Program-made: the position numbers and the translations under genes
From: Zygnema cylindricum
Lineage: Eukaryota; Streptophyta; Zygnematophyceae; Zygnematales; Zygnemataceae
DNA length: 64,000 nucleotides
Assembly: GCA_037447655.1 (NCBI GenBank)
Contig: JBBHKE010000135.1
Coordinates: forward strand, 30,186 to 94,185
Direction of reading: 5' to 3'
Notes under the pieces: model-generated
Told to the model about the DNA's origin: nothing
The model's database searches: none
Seen by the model: only the letters and a program-made list of their open reading frames with translations
Part shown: one piece after another, positions 9,912-21,226 of the stretch
How positions within the stretch are numbered: position 1 is the stretch's first letter
Layout: each line of letters begins with the position of its first letter

Positions 9912-12900
9912 GGTTATGGGCCCACCCTCTAGATACCCATCTTTAATGGAACTACCTTCATATATTGGGAAAGTATGATAATAGGAGCTCTATGCAAGAA
10001 AGGGTTTTGGGGGAAAGTGAGTGGACGAGTGGGGCTTCCATCAAGTCTTGGCATCCCTCTAAGGTTGGAAGGAGGCAAATTTACCAAGAAAGCAGATCAA
10101 TCTCCAACGGAGGAGACAAAGGAAGAGGAGGTGGTGGACAAAGGGAAAGGAGAAGGAGACGACCACACCAATAGCAACTGGTTCGGCATTCATGTCACCT
10201 ATTCCGATGAACAAGGAGAATGATCGTGATACCTAGGACTTCAACAATATGGCCGCTAACTTTATTCTCTGCCCTCTTACTCAAGGGTTTACATCTCCTC
10301 ATTTGCAAGTAGAGAGGGATTCCGATCTTTGGGTGGCTCTCATAAAGATGTACCGAAGTGGTACAATTGAGCAACAACAATTGGTTGATCAGAAAATTAA
10401 GGAGTTTGTATACAAAGGGGGGAAGATGTTCGATTTTTGCAATGAGCTTGCTACACTTTTTATAGAACTAGAGAGTGCTGGAAAATTATTTAGTGAAAAG
10501 GAAAAGGTTAACTGTTTATTGATGAAGTTACCTGATGAGTTTGAGAACATAGTCAACCGTGTGCAAGACTTGGCAAACTCAAGGTGGATATGGAACTCAG
10601 TGGTAGGGATGATTCTCGTTCGGGAGAATACGATTGAGATCCGAAAGGGAGGAAAGAGTGGGCAAGCCTTGGCAACTTCGACCGATTGGAGGTAGAAGGA
10701 TTCTCGAAAAATAAGTCGAAAACTATGAGGGGAGGGAGAAAAAAAATCAGACCAACGAGTTCAGACCAAGGGCTCTCAAAGGTTTATGCCATTTTTGTAA
10801 GAAACCGGGGCACTATATGGTTGAGTGCACTAAGCTAACCAAGCTTACGTTAAAGGAGGGGCACAGTGGTGGAACCCCTAGAGAAAAGAAAAAGGCCCTT
10901 ATGACACAGGAACATGAGGCGGAATCCAAGGACAAGGACGATGAGCTCCTTTTTGATGAGGAGTTGGAGGTGGAAAACGGGGTCGAAATTCTACTAAGGC
11001 AAAAATGTGCTTACGGTGGATTGAAAGGTGAAGCAGGCTGGATTATAGATTAAGGTGCCTCCATGAACATGTGTAAGGATAGGCACCTGTTTACTAAAAT
11101 AAGAAAGATTCCCACTGTAAAGATAGAGAACGGGGATGGGAGGATAGTCACCACTACTCTTGTAGGATCGGTAGATCTGAAAGAGTTAGTAGAAGGGAAG
11201 ACATCCATAGTAACATTCTTCGATGTATTGTTTATTCCGAAGCTGAAAAAAAACCTCATCTCTACATCTCTATTAGATGATAGGTTTTTTTGCTAGCACT
11301 AGGGAAGGAGTCTTTACTGCTAGTTTTGAGGAGGATGTCTATTTCATTGCTGAGAAAGGTAGCCAAGGGATGTTTAGGCTGATTTTCAGTAATGAAACAA
11401 AGAAACTTTATGATGCTATTGTTCATGATATTATGATGTGGCATAAGAGGCTTGGGCATGTGAATCTATATAAGTTAAGGGAGATGAAAAAGATGGGAGT
11501 GGTGGAAGGGATTCAGTTCAGTGAGAGTGAGAATCTAAGTGATTGTAGTGGATGTGCTCAAGGTAAAGCACACAGATTACCCTTTCCTAAAACAGCCACC
11601 TATAAGGGAGAAAAAAATATAGATCTAGTACACACAGATATTTGGGGATTGGCTAGAGTGCCCTCACCGGAGGGGAAGATATTTATGATGACTATAACTG
11701 ATGATTGGTCTCGGTATTCTCGGGTGTATTTTTTTGAAAAACAAGTCAGAAGCTCAAGATTGTTTTAGACAATATAAAGCATGGAGCGAAAAACTCCATG
11801 AAACTCCAATCAAGAGAGTAAGGATTGACAATGGTGGAGAGTATACTTCTAACCAGTTTGAGGATTTTCTGAGGGAAGATGGGGTTCAACACCAAAAGAC
11901 AGTTCCAGAAAATCCGGAACAGAATGGGGTAGCTGAAAGGTTAAATAGAACACTAAGTGATAGTGCTAGAAGTATGTTGTCAGATAAAAAGATAGGAAAA
12001 AGGTTTTGGGCAGAAGCAATGAACTGTGCTAATTACCTCAAGAATAGAGTTCTTACTTCAGCTATAAGAGATCAAACACCTTATGAGAGATGGACAGGCC
12101 GGAAACCAGACATATCTCACTTAAAGGTTTTCGGCAGTCAAGTGTTCAGTCTAGATACTGATCGGTCCAATTGGAAGCTAGATCCTAAAGGAAAACCGGG
12201 ATACTTATTAGGATATGATGAAGATGTTAAAGGATATAGAGTTTATGATCTAAAAAGGGAAGATATAATCTTAGTAAAGCATCTAGTAGTTATGGATGAA
12301 GGAAAGTCTGTGGATCCCTTCAAATATACGAAGTCAGTAAAAATCAGATTTGAGTCAGAAAATTCCGATGACTTTGAGCTTCCTAACTATCCAGGTTTTA
12401 GAGAAGATGACATTCTTGCAGGAACAAATCAGACCGAAAAGGACTCGGCTGTGGAAACTCCAGTGACAACTCTACTCGAAGCGGAAGACGTGGTGGAAAT
12501 TGATTCGGAATCAAGGGATAGGGGAGAAGCCGAGTTTGTTCGAAAGAATCCACGAGAACCATCTATTCCGGCCTCAGATTTTGAGGGGGGGAGGAGAAGT
12601 AGCAAAAGACTGCAAGAAAAACAGGTTAATAACAAGGTAACTAAACTATCTCATCAAGATGAACCTCAAACTTATAGGAGAGGCAATGACTTGTCCAGAA
12701 GAGAACCGGTGGAAGAAAACCATCAATGAGGAGATGGCCTCAATTATGGTAGCCGATACTTCAAAGCTGGTGGATCGTCCACCTAACCGAAAACCAATCG
12801 GTTGTAAGTGGGTTTTCAAATTAAAACTGAACCCAGATAACACAATCGAGCGCTACAAGGCCCGACTAGTGGCAAAGGGATTTACACAAAAGGAGGGAAT

Positions 12901-14241
12901 TGACTACGAGGAAACCTTTGCCCCGGTGGTCAGATTTCCCTTCGTCCGCATACTTCTCATTCTGGCAGCAGCGGAAGACATAGAGGTGCACCAGATGGAC
13001 ATCAAGACAACCTTTTTGCATGGAGAATTGGAAGAGGAGATCTTCATGCAACAACCAGAAGGATTTGTGGAGGAAGGAGAGGAGAGTAAGGTATGTCGAT
13101 TGATTAAATCTCTTTATGGTTTAAAAGAGGCGCCACTCCAGTGGAATAAGAAGCTTAATGAGTTTCTTACCGATTAGGGATATATCCGGATCAGCTCAGA
13201 TCACTCAATCTATGTTTTTGAAGATGAGGAAGGTGTTATTTTTATTGCAATTTATGTTGATGATTTACTTCTTTTAAGTAAATCAATGGAAAAAATTAAT
13301 AAACTGAAAACCAATCTTAAAGGGAGATTTGAGATAAGGATATGGGGGAGGCAAAATATATTTTGGGAATTCAAGAAGAAAGAGACCGAGAAAGAAAGAT
13401 TATAAGATTGACTCAAAAAGAAGTAATAGGGAACATGTTGGAAATATTTCAGATGGATAAAGCTAATAGTTGAACAACTCCAATAGAGTTAAAGAACGGA
13501 AGTGAGGGGAGAAAGGAAGAAAGAGTCGTAGTCTTAGATGAGGAATTAAGTCCTCAAGAACTGAAGTTCATGCAGACTATTCCTTAGAGGCAAGTAGTGG
13601 GAAGCCTAATCTAATTTATGAATTATACCAGGTCGGATTTACCTGCAGCTGTAGGAGTGTTGAGTAGAAGTCTAAATGCTCCCACTAAGAGGGATTTGGA
13701 GGAAGCTAAGAGAGTCCTTAGATATTTGATAGGAAGTAGGGATCTATGGTTGCATTTTGGTAGGGAGAATACTGACATCACTACTTGGAGTGATGCTAGT
13801 CATGGTGATGCTCTGATGAGGAGATGTACTTCTGGATATGTATTGTATGTGGGTGATGAGGCTTGTTGTTGGAGTGGCAAACAGCAAAAGGTTATTGCTC
13901 AGTCCACCATGGAGGCTGAGTATATGGCCTCTTTCTCTGCTGTAAAAGAATTGATGTGGGTCAATTCTTTGTTTGGTGAGCTTTGCCTTAAAAGTGGTAT
14001 GCAAAAATATTTTTGTGATAATCATGCAGCAATCGATATTTCTGCCAATCCTAAACATCATTTTAAATCCAAACACAAAGACATTAGACTCAGCTCTGTT
14101 AGAGAGAAAGTAGAAAACAAAATAATCAGTTTAGAGTATCGACCAGATAGCGAGATGGTAGCAGATATGATGACAAAACTTGTGCCTTCTCCTAAGCTAA
14201 TTTTTGTGCTACGAGAAGTGTGGTGTGGAATTAAAGATTGA
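9892..14241 (+). pseudogene. copia C gag-pol (stops and frameshifts)
   Basis: Gag starts in the LTR and continues at 9,975-10,223 and 10,249-10,695, with KFxYKGGKMxDFCNEL-type wording shared with A. The zinc knuckle CHFCKKPGHYMVEC is at about 10,790-10,830. At the protease active site WIID is followed by TAA and then GAS (near 11,050), so the serine codon is a stop. The GAG-pre-integrase HHCC region is at 11,430-11,580. A frameshift near 11,750 splits the integrase, whose core contains IDNGGEYTSNQF and NGVAERLNRTL. RT lies at 12,700-13,370 with an intact YVDD at 13,253-13,264 but an in-frame TAG near 13,175. RNase H (13,618-14,241) is open and carries the conserved SxDASHGDA and AEYMA wording. 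Confidence 0.92.
9912..9923 (+). other. Primer-binding site of copia C, half-tRNA(iMet)
   Basis: GGTTATGGGCCC lies immediately after the LTR terminal CA and is complementary to the initiator tRNA-Met anticodon arm. The surrounding wording matches the site of element A. Confidence 0.75.
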
Positions 14242-14250
14242 CCACAAAAT

Positions 14251-14449
14251 AAGGGGAGTGTAGAACTTAATGGTTCTTTTAGCATTTTCTAGGTCTAAAA
14301 TGAAATGCAGAAAAAGAAGGCGAGGCAGTCTGCCTCTAACTTCTCTCTCCAACTCCCACACTTGTTCCAATCACTAAAAGGTTGGAGAGGACGTTGGAGC
14401 CATGGCTGCCTATGCTATCCACACATTTGCGGGTAATATATTAGTTGAT
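14251..14449 (+). repeat. copia C polypurine tract and truncated 3' LTR
   Basis: The PPT AAGGGGAG (14,251-14,258) abuts TGTAGAAC at 14,259. The LTR matches the 5' LTR for about 190 bases and then stops matching after TTAGTTGAT. Confidence 0.8.
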
Positions 14450-15304
14450 GGTACGGAGCAGCTGCAACGCAGACAAGTCAACGCAACAGCGGTTACCTTG
14501 ATATGATCCGTACGGACAAAGCAGTTGACGCAGCTGCGGATAATATAACTAGTTTAGATCGTGAGTAATGATATTTGTTTATTGGTTACTTAGTGATAGC
14601 TTAGTTTTTGACGTACGAAAATTGTGGAGATGTCGGTGTAAATATTATGTACAACATAAGTTTGTCTTTTTGCTAGTTTGTTTATTAGTGTAGATCTGTT
14701 CAGTCTGACATACCTCGAATTATTCGGGTATACTTACAATAGTTTAGGTATATGGTAGATACCGTACGGATGATATGCCGCCGTACATTCACTAGTGAAC
14801 ACTCTAAGTATAACTTGCAGGACTTAGAATATTTTGAGTATCACAGTCATATTTATCAAAGTTATGGCAAACTGTTTTCTGCATGTTTGACCTGTTGGTG
14901 TGATCACTCTGTTTATTTTTTTCATATGCTACTTTGTGAGGTTATTATATGGTATAGAATCTGTATGTGTGCAAAGTTTAAGTCTATTCTGTTATCTTTG
15001 TAAGATTCTGTGAGAAGTCAAAGTGGTTAGTTTGTAAAGTTGTCAACTGTTTTTGGGAATCTCTGAAGCTTATATCTTCCAAGTTCCTTGCTAGATTTGA
15101 CTCTAACTTTGGGAGTTTATAGTGTCTATAGCATACTGCATATCGGAGCAGTTTGAGGGGATTTTTTTTTTTGTGGAGCAATCTGTGCTGTCTGAAACAC
15201 AGTTGTTTGAGGGTAGTCTGTGGTGCTTCAAAGAGTGGTCCATGGCTGAAATAGGCTATAGACACCATTCACTAGATTACGATTTATGGGGCATAGAAAA
15301 AGTT
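14450..15304. other. No gene recognised
   Basis: This AT-rich stretch lies between the truncated C LTR and LTR fragment H. It holds only short frames and no recognisable domain or terminal repeat. Confidence 0.5.
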
Positions 15305-16044
15305 GAACTATTAGTACCGGACGAAACAAATAGTACAGACATTTGTTTTGACAGTCCGTATTAAATAACGATATAAATCGAACGGCCGTGGTTAGCGTCG
15401 GCTTCGCGGAAAGGACAATTTGGCGGTTTGCGGACTCCACCACTCCGAATGACACGTGGCAACATCATACGGGTTTACGGAATCTCTGGAACGGAAGACA
15501 ACAAATCTTGATAAGACAAATGTCGCATTATGGCGACATCGTACACTGTTCGTACAGAAAGTACTCGAGCATCTGTACTTTATTGTACAGTACAGTCCTC
15601 TGATTGTTCAGTACCTCACTTCTACGGGGTTAAGAAAGGGGTTTAGAACTTAAAATATTTTGGGTAGATAGCGGCCTCTCCCAGAGAGCATCTTGTATAA
15701 AAGGCAAACTTTGGCAACCATAACTATCAACTCATTGACCAAATTCAGTGATTCTTTTTTTTGCGGACTTACGAGTCAGTCAGAGTGTTTCCTTGCCAAG
15801 GTGATTGCATTTCTAAGCGAAAGTCAAAGTGGGGAATGTTATTCAAAACTTATATTTAAACTTTGCTTTATGTGGTGGAACTGAGCACACAGAAAGACTT
15901 ATTTCACAGAGGTGAAGCAGTAATGGGGTTCTGATTATTAAAGGGTCAATCATTTGGGTTTATATAAACTTTGAGTCGGCATTATCTAGATTAGCTTCTT
16001 TGGATCTGCGAATACTGTGTGGCAATAGAGCCCATAGAACTTCA
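15305..16044 (+). repeat. copia LTR fragment H (3' half)
   Basis: From about 15,305 it matches the second half of the lineage LTR: an ACAAATxxTACAGACATTTG block, a GTAC hairpin region at 15,535-15,600 and a TATA-like segment near 15,695. The R/U5 segment is shared with E, including the GGGGAATGTT-type block. It ends CATAGAACTTCA at 16,044, where an LTR should end. The gag start codon is ATA instead of ATG. The 5' half is missing. Confidence 0.65.
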
Positions 16045-16969
16045 TAACTTGCCTCCACCTTCTCTCTCTAGCCCCCATAGTTGTTGCAGTCACTGAAGGA
16101 AATAGAGTGTGGTGGAGCCATGGCTTCCTCAGCTCCATAGGCAGGACTAAGGAGTGACATAAGTCACGTTCAAATAAAAGGTGAGTCCGTCAGTACTCGA
16201 CATGCGACCGGCAGAGCGAGGCGTAGGCGTCAGCTTTAACTAGTCTGTCGTAGAAGATCGTTAGACTCTATAGGGTTTGATTTCTATTTAACAGTGTTTA
16301 GATACGTTAATCCGAATACTAAAATTACAGATAGAGAGCATTCAAACAAGTTAAATTATAGTGTGAACGTGAACCCGCACGAAACAAATGTACCAGACAT
16401 TTGTTTTCAACGGCTAGTATTAAAAGTCGGTTTGGATCCGACGGCACACATCTTTGCTAAGATCCCTGAATGGTCGTTTTAGCGGTGTTCGGAAGTAACA
16501 TGACCTGGTGCCACAAAGCAAGATAACATTGGGAAGCCGGAGTCCCGGGGAGCATGAGGAAAAGTCTGAAAGAGATAAAGGTCCACTGAATGACCTTCTC
16601 ATACACAAGTCGTACAAAAAGGACATCGGCCATGGTACCTTTTTGTACAGTCTTCTGATTAGTTCGTACTATAGTAGATAGGGGTTATAAGAGGGGTTTA
16701 GCACTTAGGGGATTTAGGAGGTAGCCGCCTCTCTCCCAAAGAGCTTATATAAATATTGGTACCTTTGCCACCTTATAACTAATCGCCTGGTTGAGCGTTT
16801 TTTGTGATTTTTTTTGTGGCAAACTCATGGGAGTCCAGAATGCAGAGGGTGCAGTCAGATTTTCTATTTTCCTGCTTGGGTAGCAGTGGTCTCAGTTGAA
16901 AGTGGGTTAGGCAAAAACTGTCTAGAGGCTTTCTAAATTCAATAGTCCAATGGGGGACACAGAATTGCA
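16045..16969 (+). repeat. copia LTR I (5' end clipped)
   Basis: A plus-oriented LTR of the A/D type. It has the CCACCTTCTCTCTCTAGCCC region of U3, a GTACAAAAGG/CCTTTTTGTAC hairpin at 16,613-16,648 and a TATATAAAT box at 16,746-16,754. It ends AGAATTGCA at 16,969, matching LTR A including the in-LTR gag ATG (16,950-16,952). Roughly the first 60 bases of U3 are absent. It abuts gag relic D and looks like a solo LTR inserted there. Confidence 0.65.
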
Positions 16970-17802
16970 GTTACCACCTGCTGTTAGTGCATGCGCCTTG
17001 TCACTTCCCTTACGAAGCTCCAAAATGCTTTCCCTCAAAAGAATCATCCCCATGGTAATGCTCTAAGTCCATGAGGAGCAATTCATTTCTTGCATACGGT
17101 TAATGATGTTTTCGTACTCATCTGGAAGTTTCATGATTAGTGTGTCAATTTTTCTCTCCTCGGATTCTACATATCCTGCACTAGCAAGCTGAACATATAA
17201 CACAACAATATCATTGTAAAACTTTATCATGCTACCGCCGTTATAAACATTGGCCTCTATTTTCCGTTTTACTAATTGCTTCCTATGTATAGTCTCACAT
17301 TATAAATCTGAATTAGTATATCCCAGATTTCTGAAGACTTGGTTAGGTTTATAAAAGTGATAGCTAAAGACTTATACACGTTTTTAATTATGAGATGTTT
17401 TGCTATAGTGTTTTTGTACTCCCAAAATTTACTGTCATTTTCTTTAGTTTTTGGTTTAGCTAAAACCCCTACAAGTGGAACTATAGGCGAGAGCCTAACT
17501 CCCTTCACCACAGGTGTTCCTTTACCTTTCTCCCGTTTTCCCTCTTCTATGGCAATAAATTCCCTTTCACCTTCCATTGCATCTGAACGCCGTTTGGTTT
17601 TCTAGGAAGTCCTAGATGAATCTCCATAGTGAGTTCTACCGAAGCCCAGTGGCGGACACCTCACTTGTCCGGAAACAATTCCCCATAAGTGCTTTTCGAA
17701 AAGCAATCCCTCCATCATAAATTTGCAATAAGTGAAGGGTGTTCTATCAAATATAGGCACCCTAAATGGTGGGCTCATAACCGGAAATTCTATGGGCTCC
17801 AT
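16970..17802 (-). pseudogene. copia D gag relic
   Basis: The minus-strand ATG at 17,802-17,800 lies within the D LTR and reads into gag. FTYCKFMMEGLLFEKHLWGI and VSGQVRCPP are conserved with A and C. A frameshift near 17,610 leads to the next frame (17,577-17,272), which ends in a stop. Further gag wording (RESILELRKG, near 17,030) shows that the relic runs to about 16,970. All of pol and the 3' LTR are lost. Confidence 0.8.
17771..17782 (-). other. Primer-binding site of copia D (one mismatch)
   Basis: The minus strand reads GGTTATGAGCCC immediately after the LTR, one base different from the 12-mer in A and C. Confidence 0.65.
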
Positions 17803-18930
17803 TCCCCCACAGAAATCGCATATTCCAAAAAAGCTTATCTAGATAGTGCCGACTCCAAGTTTATACAAACACAAATGATTGACACCCTGAAAATCAAAAC
17901 CCCAATACAGCTTCACCCTTGTGAAAGAAGACTTTATGTGTGCTTAGTTCCCCCACATAATGCAAAGTTAGAATATAAGTATTTGGACATATTCCCCTAC
18001 TTTGGCTTTCCCTTATAAATGCAGCCACGATAGCAAGCAAAATCTTTAACCAACTACACCTCTGTGTAGTTTGGACTCCCCTGAGTGAGCGGCAAAAAGA
18101 ATCACTAAATTTGCTCCCCTAAGCAGTTAGTTATGGCTGGCCAATGGTGGCCTATATATAGGAAAACACTCTGGGAGAGAGGCGGCTACCTACTATTTTT
18201 CTAAGTCCTAAACCCCTCTCTAAACCCTCACCTACTAAAGTACGATACCAATCACAGGATTATACCTTACATAAAAGTTCAAGTGTCGGAGTACTTTTTG
18301 TACGACATTTGTACGACATGTCTATATCGGTGACATCTATCACATCCGAACTTGTTATCTTACGCTCTGGTGATTTCGTAAATCCGTAAGATGTTGCCAA
18401 GTGTCATCAGTGTCGGCGTGCGAAAATCGACAAAATGCCCTTTCCGCGATATCGGCTCCTACCACGGCCATTCGATGAAGACCGGCTTTTAATTCTAGCT
18501 GTCGAAACAAATGTATCGCATATTTGTTTCGTGTAGTACCCTAATTCTTACTAAAACTAACTGTGTCTATGTTCTAACAATCTGTTTTTCTAATAAATGA
18601 ATTGTTCTTCATGTTAATCTTTATATATCTATCAAACCCTATATTCTTCGGCATTGGTCCTAAACTTATATGACAAAGCTAACGGCTAAGGGTGATTTTA
18701 CAGACGGTTGGTACCAAGATCAATTCCTAAGTCCGTCAAATCCCTTTTTGGTAATTACACCAATATATATTCATGTCTCTCTAGAAGAATTAGGTAGCCA
18801 TGGCGCTAGCTCCCTTTCCAGCCTTTAGTGACTACAACAAGTGTGAGGGTTTGGGGAAAAGAGTTAGAGGCAGACTGCCTCTGCTTTTTCTATCCTAATA
18901 CAGACCTAGAAAAATACTTAAATTTCAACA
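17783..18930 (-). repeat. 5' LTR of copia D
   Basis: This LTR is 1,148 bases long on the minus strand. It starts TGTTGAAATTTAAG at 18,930 and ends beside the primer-binding site. A TATATATAGG box lies at 18,151-18,160 and paired hairpins at 18,052-18,086. A tRNA-like block is at about 18,680-18,745. It ends CC rather than CA, a small departure from the lineage pattern. Confidence 0.75.
18052..18086 (-). promoter_or_regulatory. Tandem hairpins in LTR D R/U5
   Basis: A stem AACTACAC/GTGTAGTT is followed by a GGACTC/GAGTGA-type stem. It occupies the same place as the LTR A hairpins but uses different paired bases, so the pairing rather than the sequence is conserved. Confidence 0.45.
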
Positions 18931-19234
18931 TGGCCCATTCCATTTATACGTGTGACGGCAAGGAAAAATAATATCATGTCTCCTCCCTCCTGCAAAAATG
19001 CTCAAATGTGTGTGGCAAGTGTATGAATGTTGCCATGTTCGTTGTTTAAGTGTTACTTTAACTAAAATGGACTTTTAAGTCAATTTCAATTAAAGTTGTA
19101 AAAAACGTTGGTATCACGTGGTAATGGGTCGAGAAGAGGAAGACGCCAAATTGAGTGCATTCAGAGTTTCAAGATGATGTTTGTTGTGTTATGTTTGTTA
19201 AAATGTGTGTATTTTCTAGGTCTGTATTTGTCTA
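18931..19234. other. Intergenic, LTR scrap only
   Basis: No gene is seen. The stretch ends with the LTR-like wording TATTTTCTAGGTCTGTATTT just before LTR E, suggesting E inserted into an older LTR. Confidence 0.45.
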
Positions 19235-19751
19235 TGTTGAAAAGAAGTAATTAACATTCACTTCTTAATTTAAACTCTAGAGTGAAGAGAGAGAGAGAGT
19301 CACCATGGCTGCCGCTATAGTCAGAAAGAAACAGGCAGTCAGATTGATAGATTATCAAAAGTTGCCTTAAACTAGATTTGAACCTAGGTCTACGGGTTAC
19401 TTTAAAGACGTATGCCTTAACCATTTATGCGTTAACGAAACGACACACGTTTGTGGTTTGGCGATTAATTAAAGTGTCACGCAAACGTCCCTTTCACTTA
19501 AACAGACCAAAGTTGACGAACCGTCATCATAGTCAAACGGCGCTCGTGGACGCGAATCTAACCGTGTAAAATACATGATCGGATGGACGTCGTCGCCCCC
19601 GCCAAAACCGAATGAATCTTTGGCGGCTTTCAGTATAGCGGCGCGCTGTGCCACGTGACGCCACATCATTGGACGTAGGAAAGGATGGGAAGAGGAACGA
19701 CGGCTCCCATGTTGACAAGTGTCAACCAGAAGGCCATGTTGTACAATGGCC

Positions 19752-19790
19752 GTACAAGAAGTACAATCGGCCACTTGTACTTTCTTGTAC
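19752..19790 (+). promoter_or_regulatory. GTAC-rich U3 hairpin of LTR E
   Basis: GTACAAGAAGTAC (19,752-19,764) pairs with GTACTTTCTTGTAC (19,777-19,790). It is the counterpart of the hairpins in LTRs A, B and I. Confidence 0.4.
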
Positions 19791-19856
19791 TATACACTCT
19801 TTTGATTGGCCGAGGGTATAGTAGTAGGTAGTTGTGAGTAGGAGTAAAGGGACTTA

Positions 19857-20814
19857 GGGCGTGTTCCCATGTGTTCAAGTAAGGGTTTTATCCCGTCGTT
19901 TTCATATAAAATGGGACTTTCAAAGAGAAAATATTACGCCGTACGAAAAATGGGCAAAAACATAAGTACATTTTGCGTCCTCTTTTAACTTGGAAGGTAC
20001 GGCAATTTGGCGTTATTATCATCGCGAGCCACTTCCAGCTCATCTTCACACTTGCACTGGAATCAAATCGCGATCTGATTTTAACCAAAATAACACCCCA
20101 TAGACGAATAGATTGCAGTTATTGCAAACATGAAACGTCTTCGAAAAAAAATTCAACGAAAGAGAGTACACGCTATTTTTTTACGTGCTCGTCACGCGCG
20201 TGTACATACAAAAATGATAAGCATGTACGGAAAAAAAATTATTGGGGTCTCGGACTTCCACTTTTATTCATGGGTCCTTTGCAAAAATTTACAACGTCCT
20301 CGTCTCTCCCTATCTTTTTCATTCAACCGCTTCTCTTTCTCTCATCTCTAAATGGAATGCATCAATAATAGAATTAAATGAAAGATATATTTTTTTCCTT
20401 TATTTTTTAATATTTTTGGTCTTTTTTTGATGACGTATCGAATGATAAATGGTAAGAAAAAAAAAATCGGGAAGCCATGGCGAAAATTTTACGTGTTGAT
20501 GACGTCACAAGGTAGCATGACTTCGCGATGTCACAAAACCCTAAACATCTACAATGTCACAAAAACTCGACGTCTACAACCGTCGTCGTTTTTGTAGACG
20601 TCACTAATTTTAGAAAGTTTCGTAGTCGTCTGCATTTCGTTTCGTACTATCGTAGGTTGTCGCATATTTTGTAGACGTCTACACCTGTCACATATTTGAA
20701 GAAATGAAGGCGCAAGTAATGATTGACATTCGAACACTTTGAAAAGTACACCGTAAAATCAGCGCTAAAATCCTATGTAACATTTTAAATTTTCGGTTAC
20801 ATGGAAACACGCCC
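19857..20814 (+). mobile_element. MITE, GGGCGTGTT family, 958 bp, TTA target duplication
   Basis: The terminal inverted repeats GGGCGTGTTCCCATGT and ACATGGAAACACGCCC differ at one base and are flanked on both sides by TTA. It splits LTR E, whose sequence resumes after the second TTA, so both ends are certain. It has no coding capacity. A TWA duplication is typical of PIF/Harbinger elements. Its right half shares wording (AACATCTACAATGTCAC) with the repeat at 57.6-58.4 kb. Confidence 0.85.
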
Positions 20815-21226
20815 TTAGCGTGTTTGAGGTGCCTCTCTCCAAGTTACCTTTTGTATTTATAAGCCATCTTTGGCCAACCAAAACTAACTGCTCAGGGGAA
20901 AAAATCAGTTATTTTTTTGTTGGGGACTTAGAGGAGTCCAAGCTACACAGGTAAGTAGTCGTTCACAGTTTTTGCTTGCCAGGTGGCGGCATTTCTAAGG
21001 GAAAGTGAAAGTGGGGAATGTTGTCCAAAACACATGTTCAAGCTTTGCATTATGTGGTGAAACTGAGCACACATAAAGTATTCTTTCCCAGGGGTGAAGC
21101 TGTATACGAGTTTTGACTGTCAAGGTGTCATTCATTTGGGTTAATATCAACTTGGAGTCAGCACTATCTAGATAAGCTTCTTTAGGTCTGCGATTTAGGT
21201 GGGGAAATGGAACCCATAGAATTTCA

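Larger units (their letters stand above)
8833..14449 (+). mobile_element. Ty1/copia element C, nearly full length
   Basis: The element has a complete 5' LTR, a primer-binding site, gag, protease, integrase, RT, RNase H, a polypurine tract and the first 191 bases of a 3' LTR, all on the plus strand. The two LTR starts match closely (TGTAGAACTTAATGG at 8,833 and 14,259). They stay alignable to about 9,022 and 14,449, after which the right LTR is lost. It is nested in the 3' LTR of B. The target duplication cannot be checked because the right end is truncated. Confidence 0.9.
19235..21226 (+). repeat. Solo LTR E, split by a MITE
   Basis: It starts TGTTGAAAAGAAG (as in the B 3' LTR) and ends CATAGAATTTCA at 21,226. 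The gag ATG is inside the LTR and unrelated flank follows directly, with no primer-binding site, which is the signature of LTR-LTR recombination. Removing the MITE at 19,857-20,814 and one target copy leaves about 1.03 kb. It contains a tRNA-like antisense block (19,375-19,440), a GTACAAGAA hairpin (19,752-19,790) and a TATA-like TATTTATAAG near 20,855. The flanking 5-mers (GTCTA and ATGTT) do not match. Confidence 0.7.

Noticed and set aside
20530-20560. CCCTAAA words resembling telomere repeats
   Set aside because: Isolated occurrences inside MITEs; no tandem array anywhere in the window.
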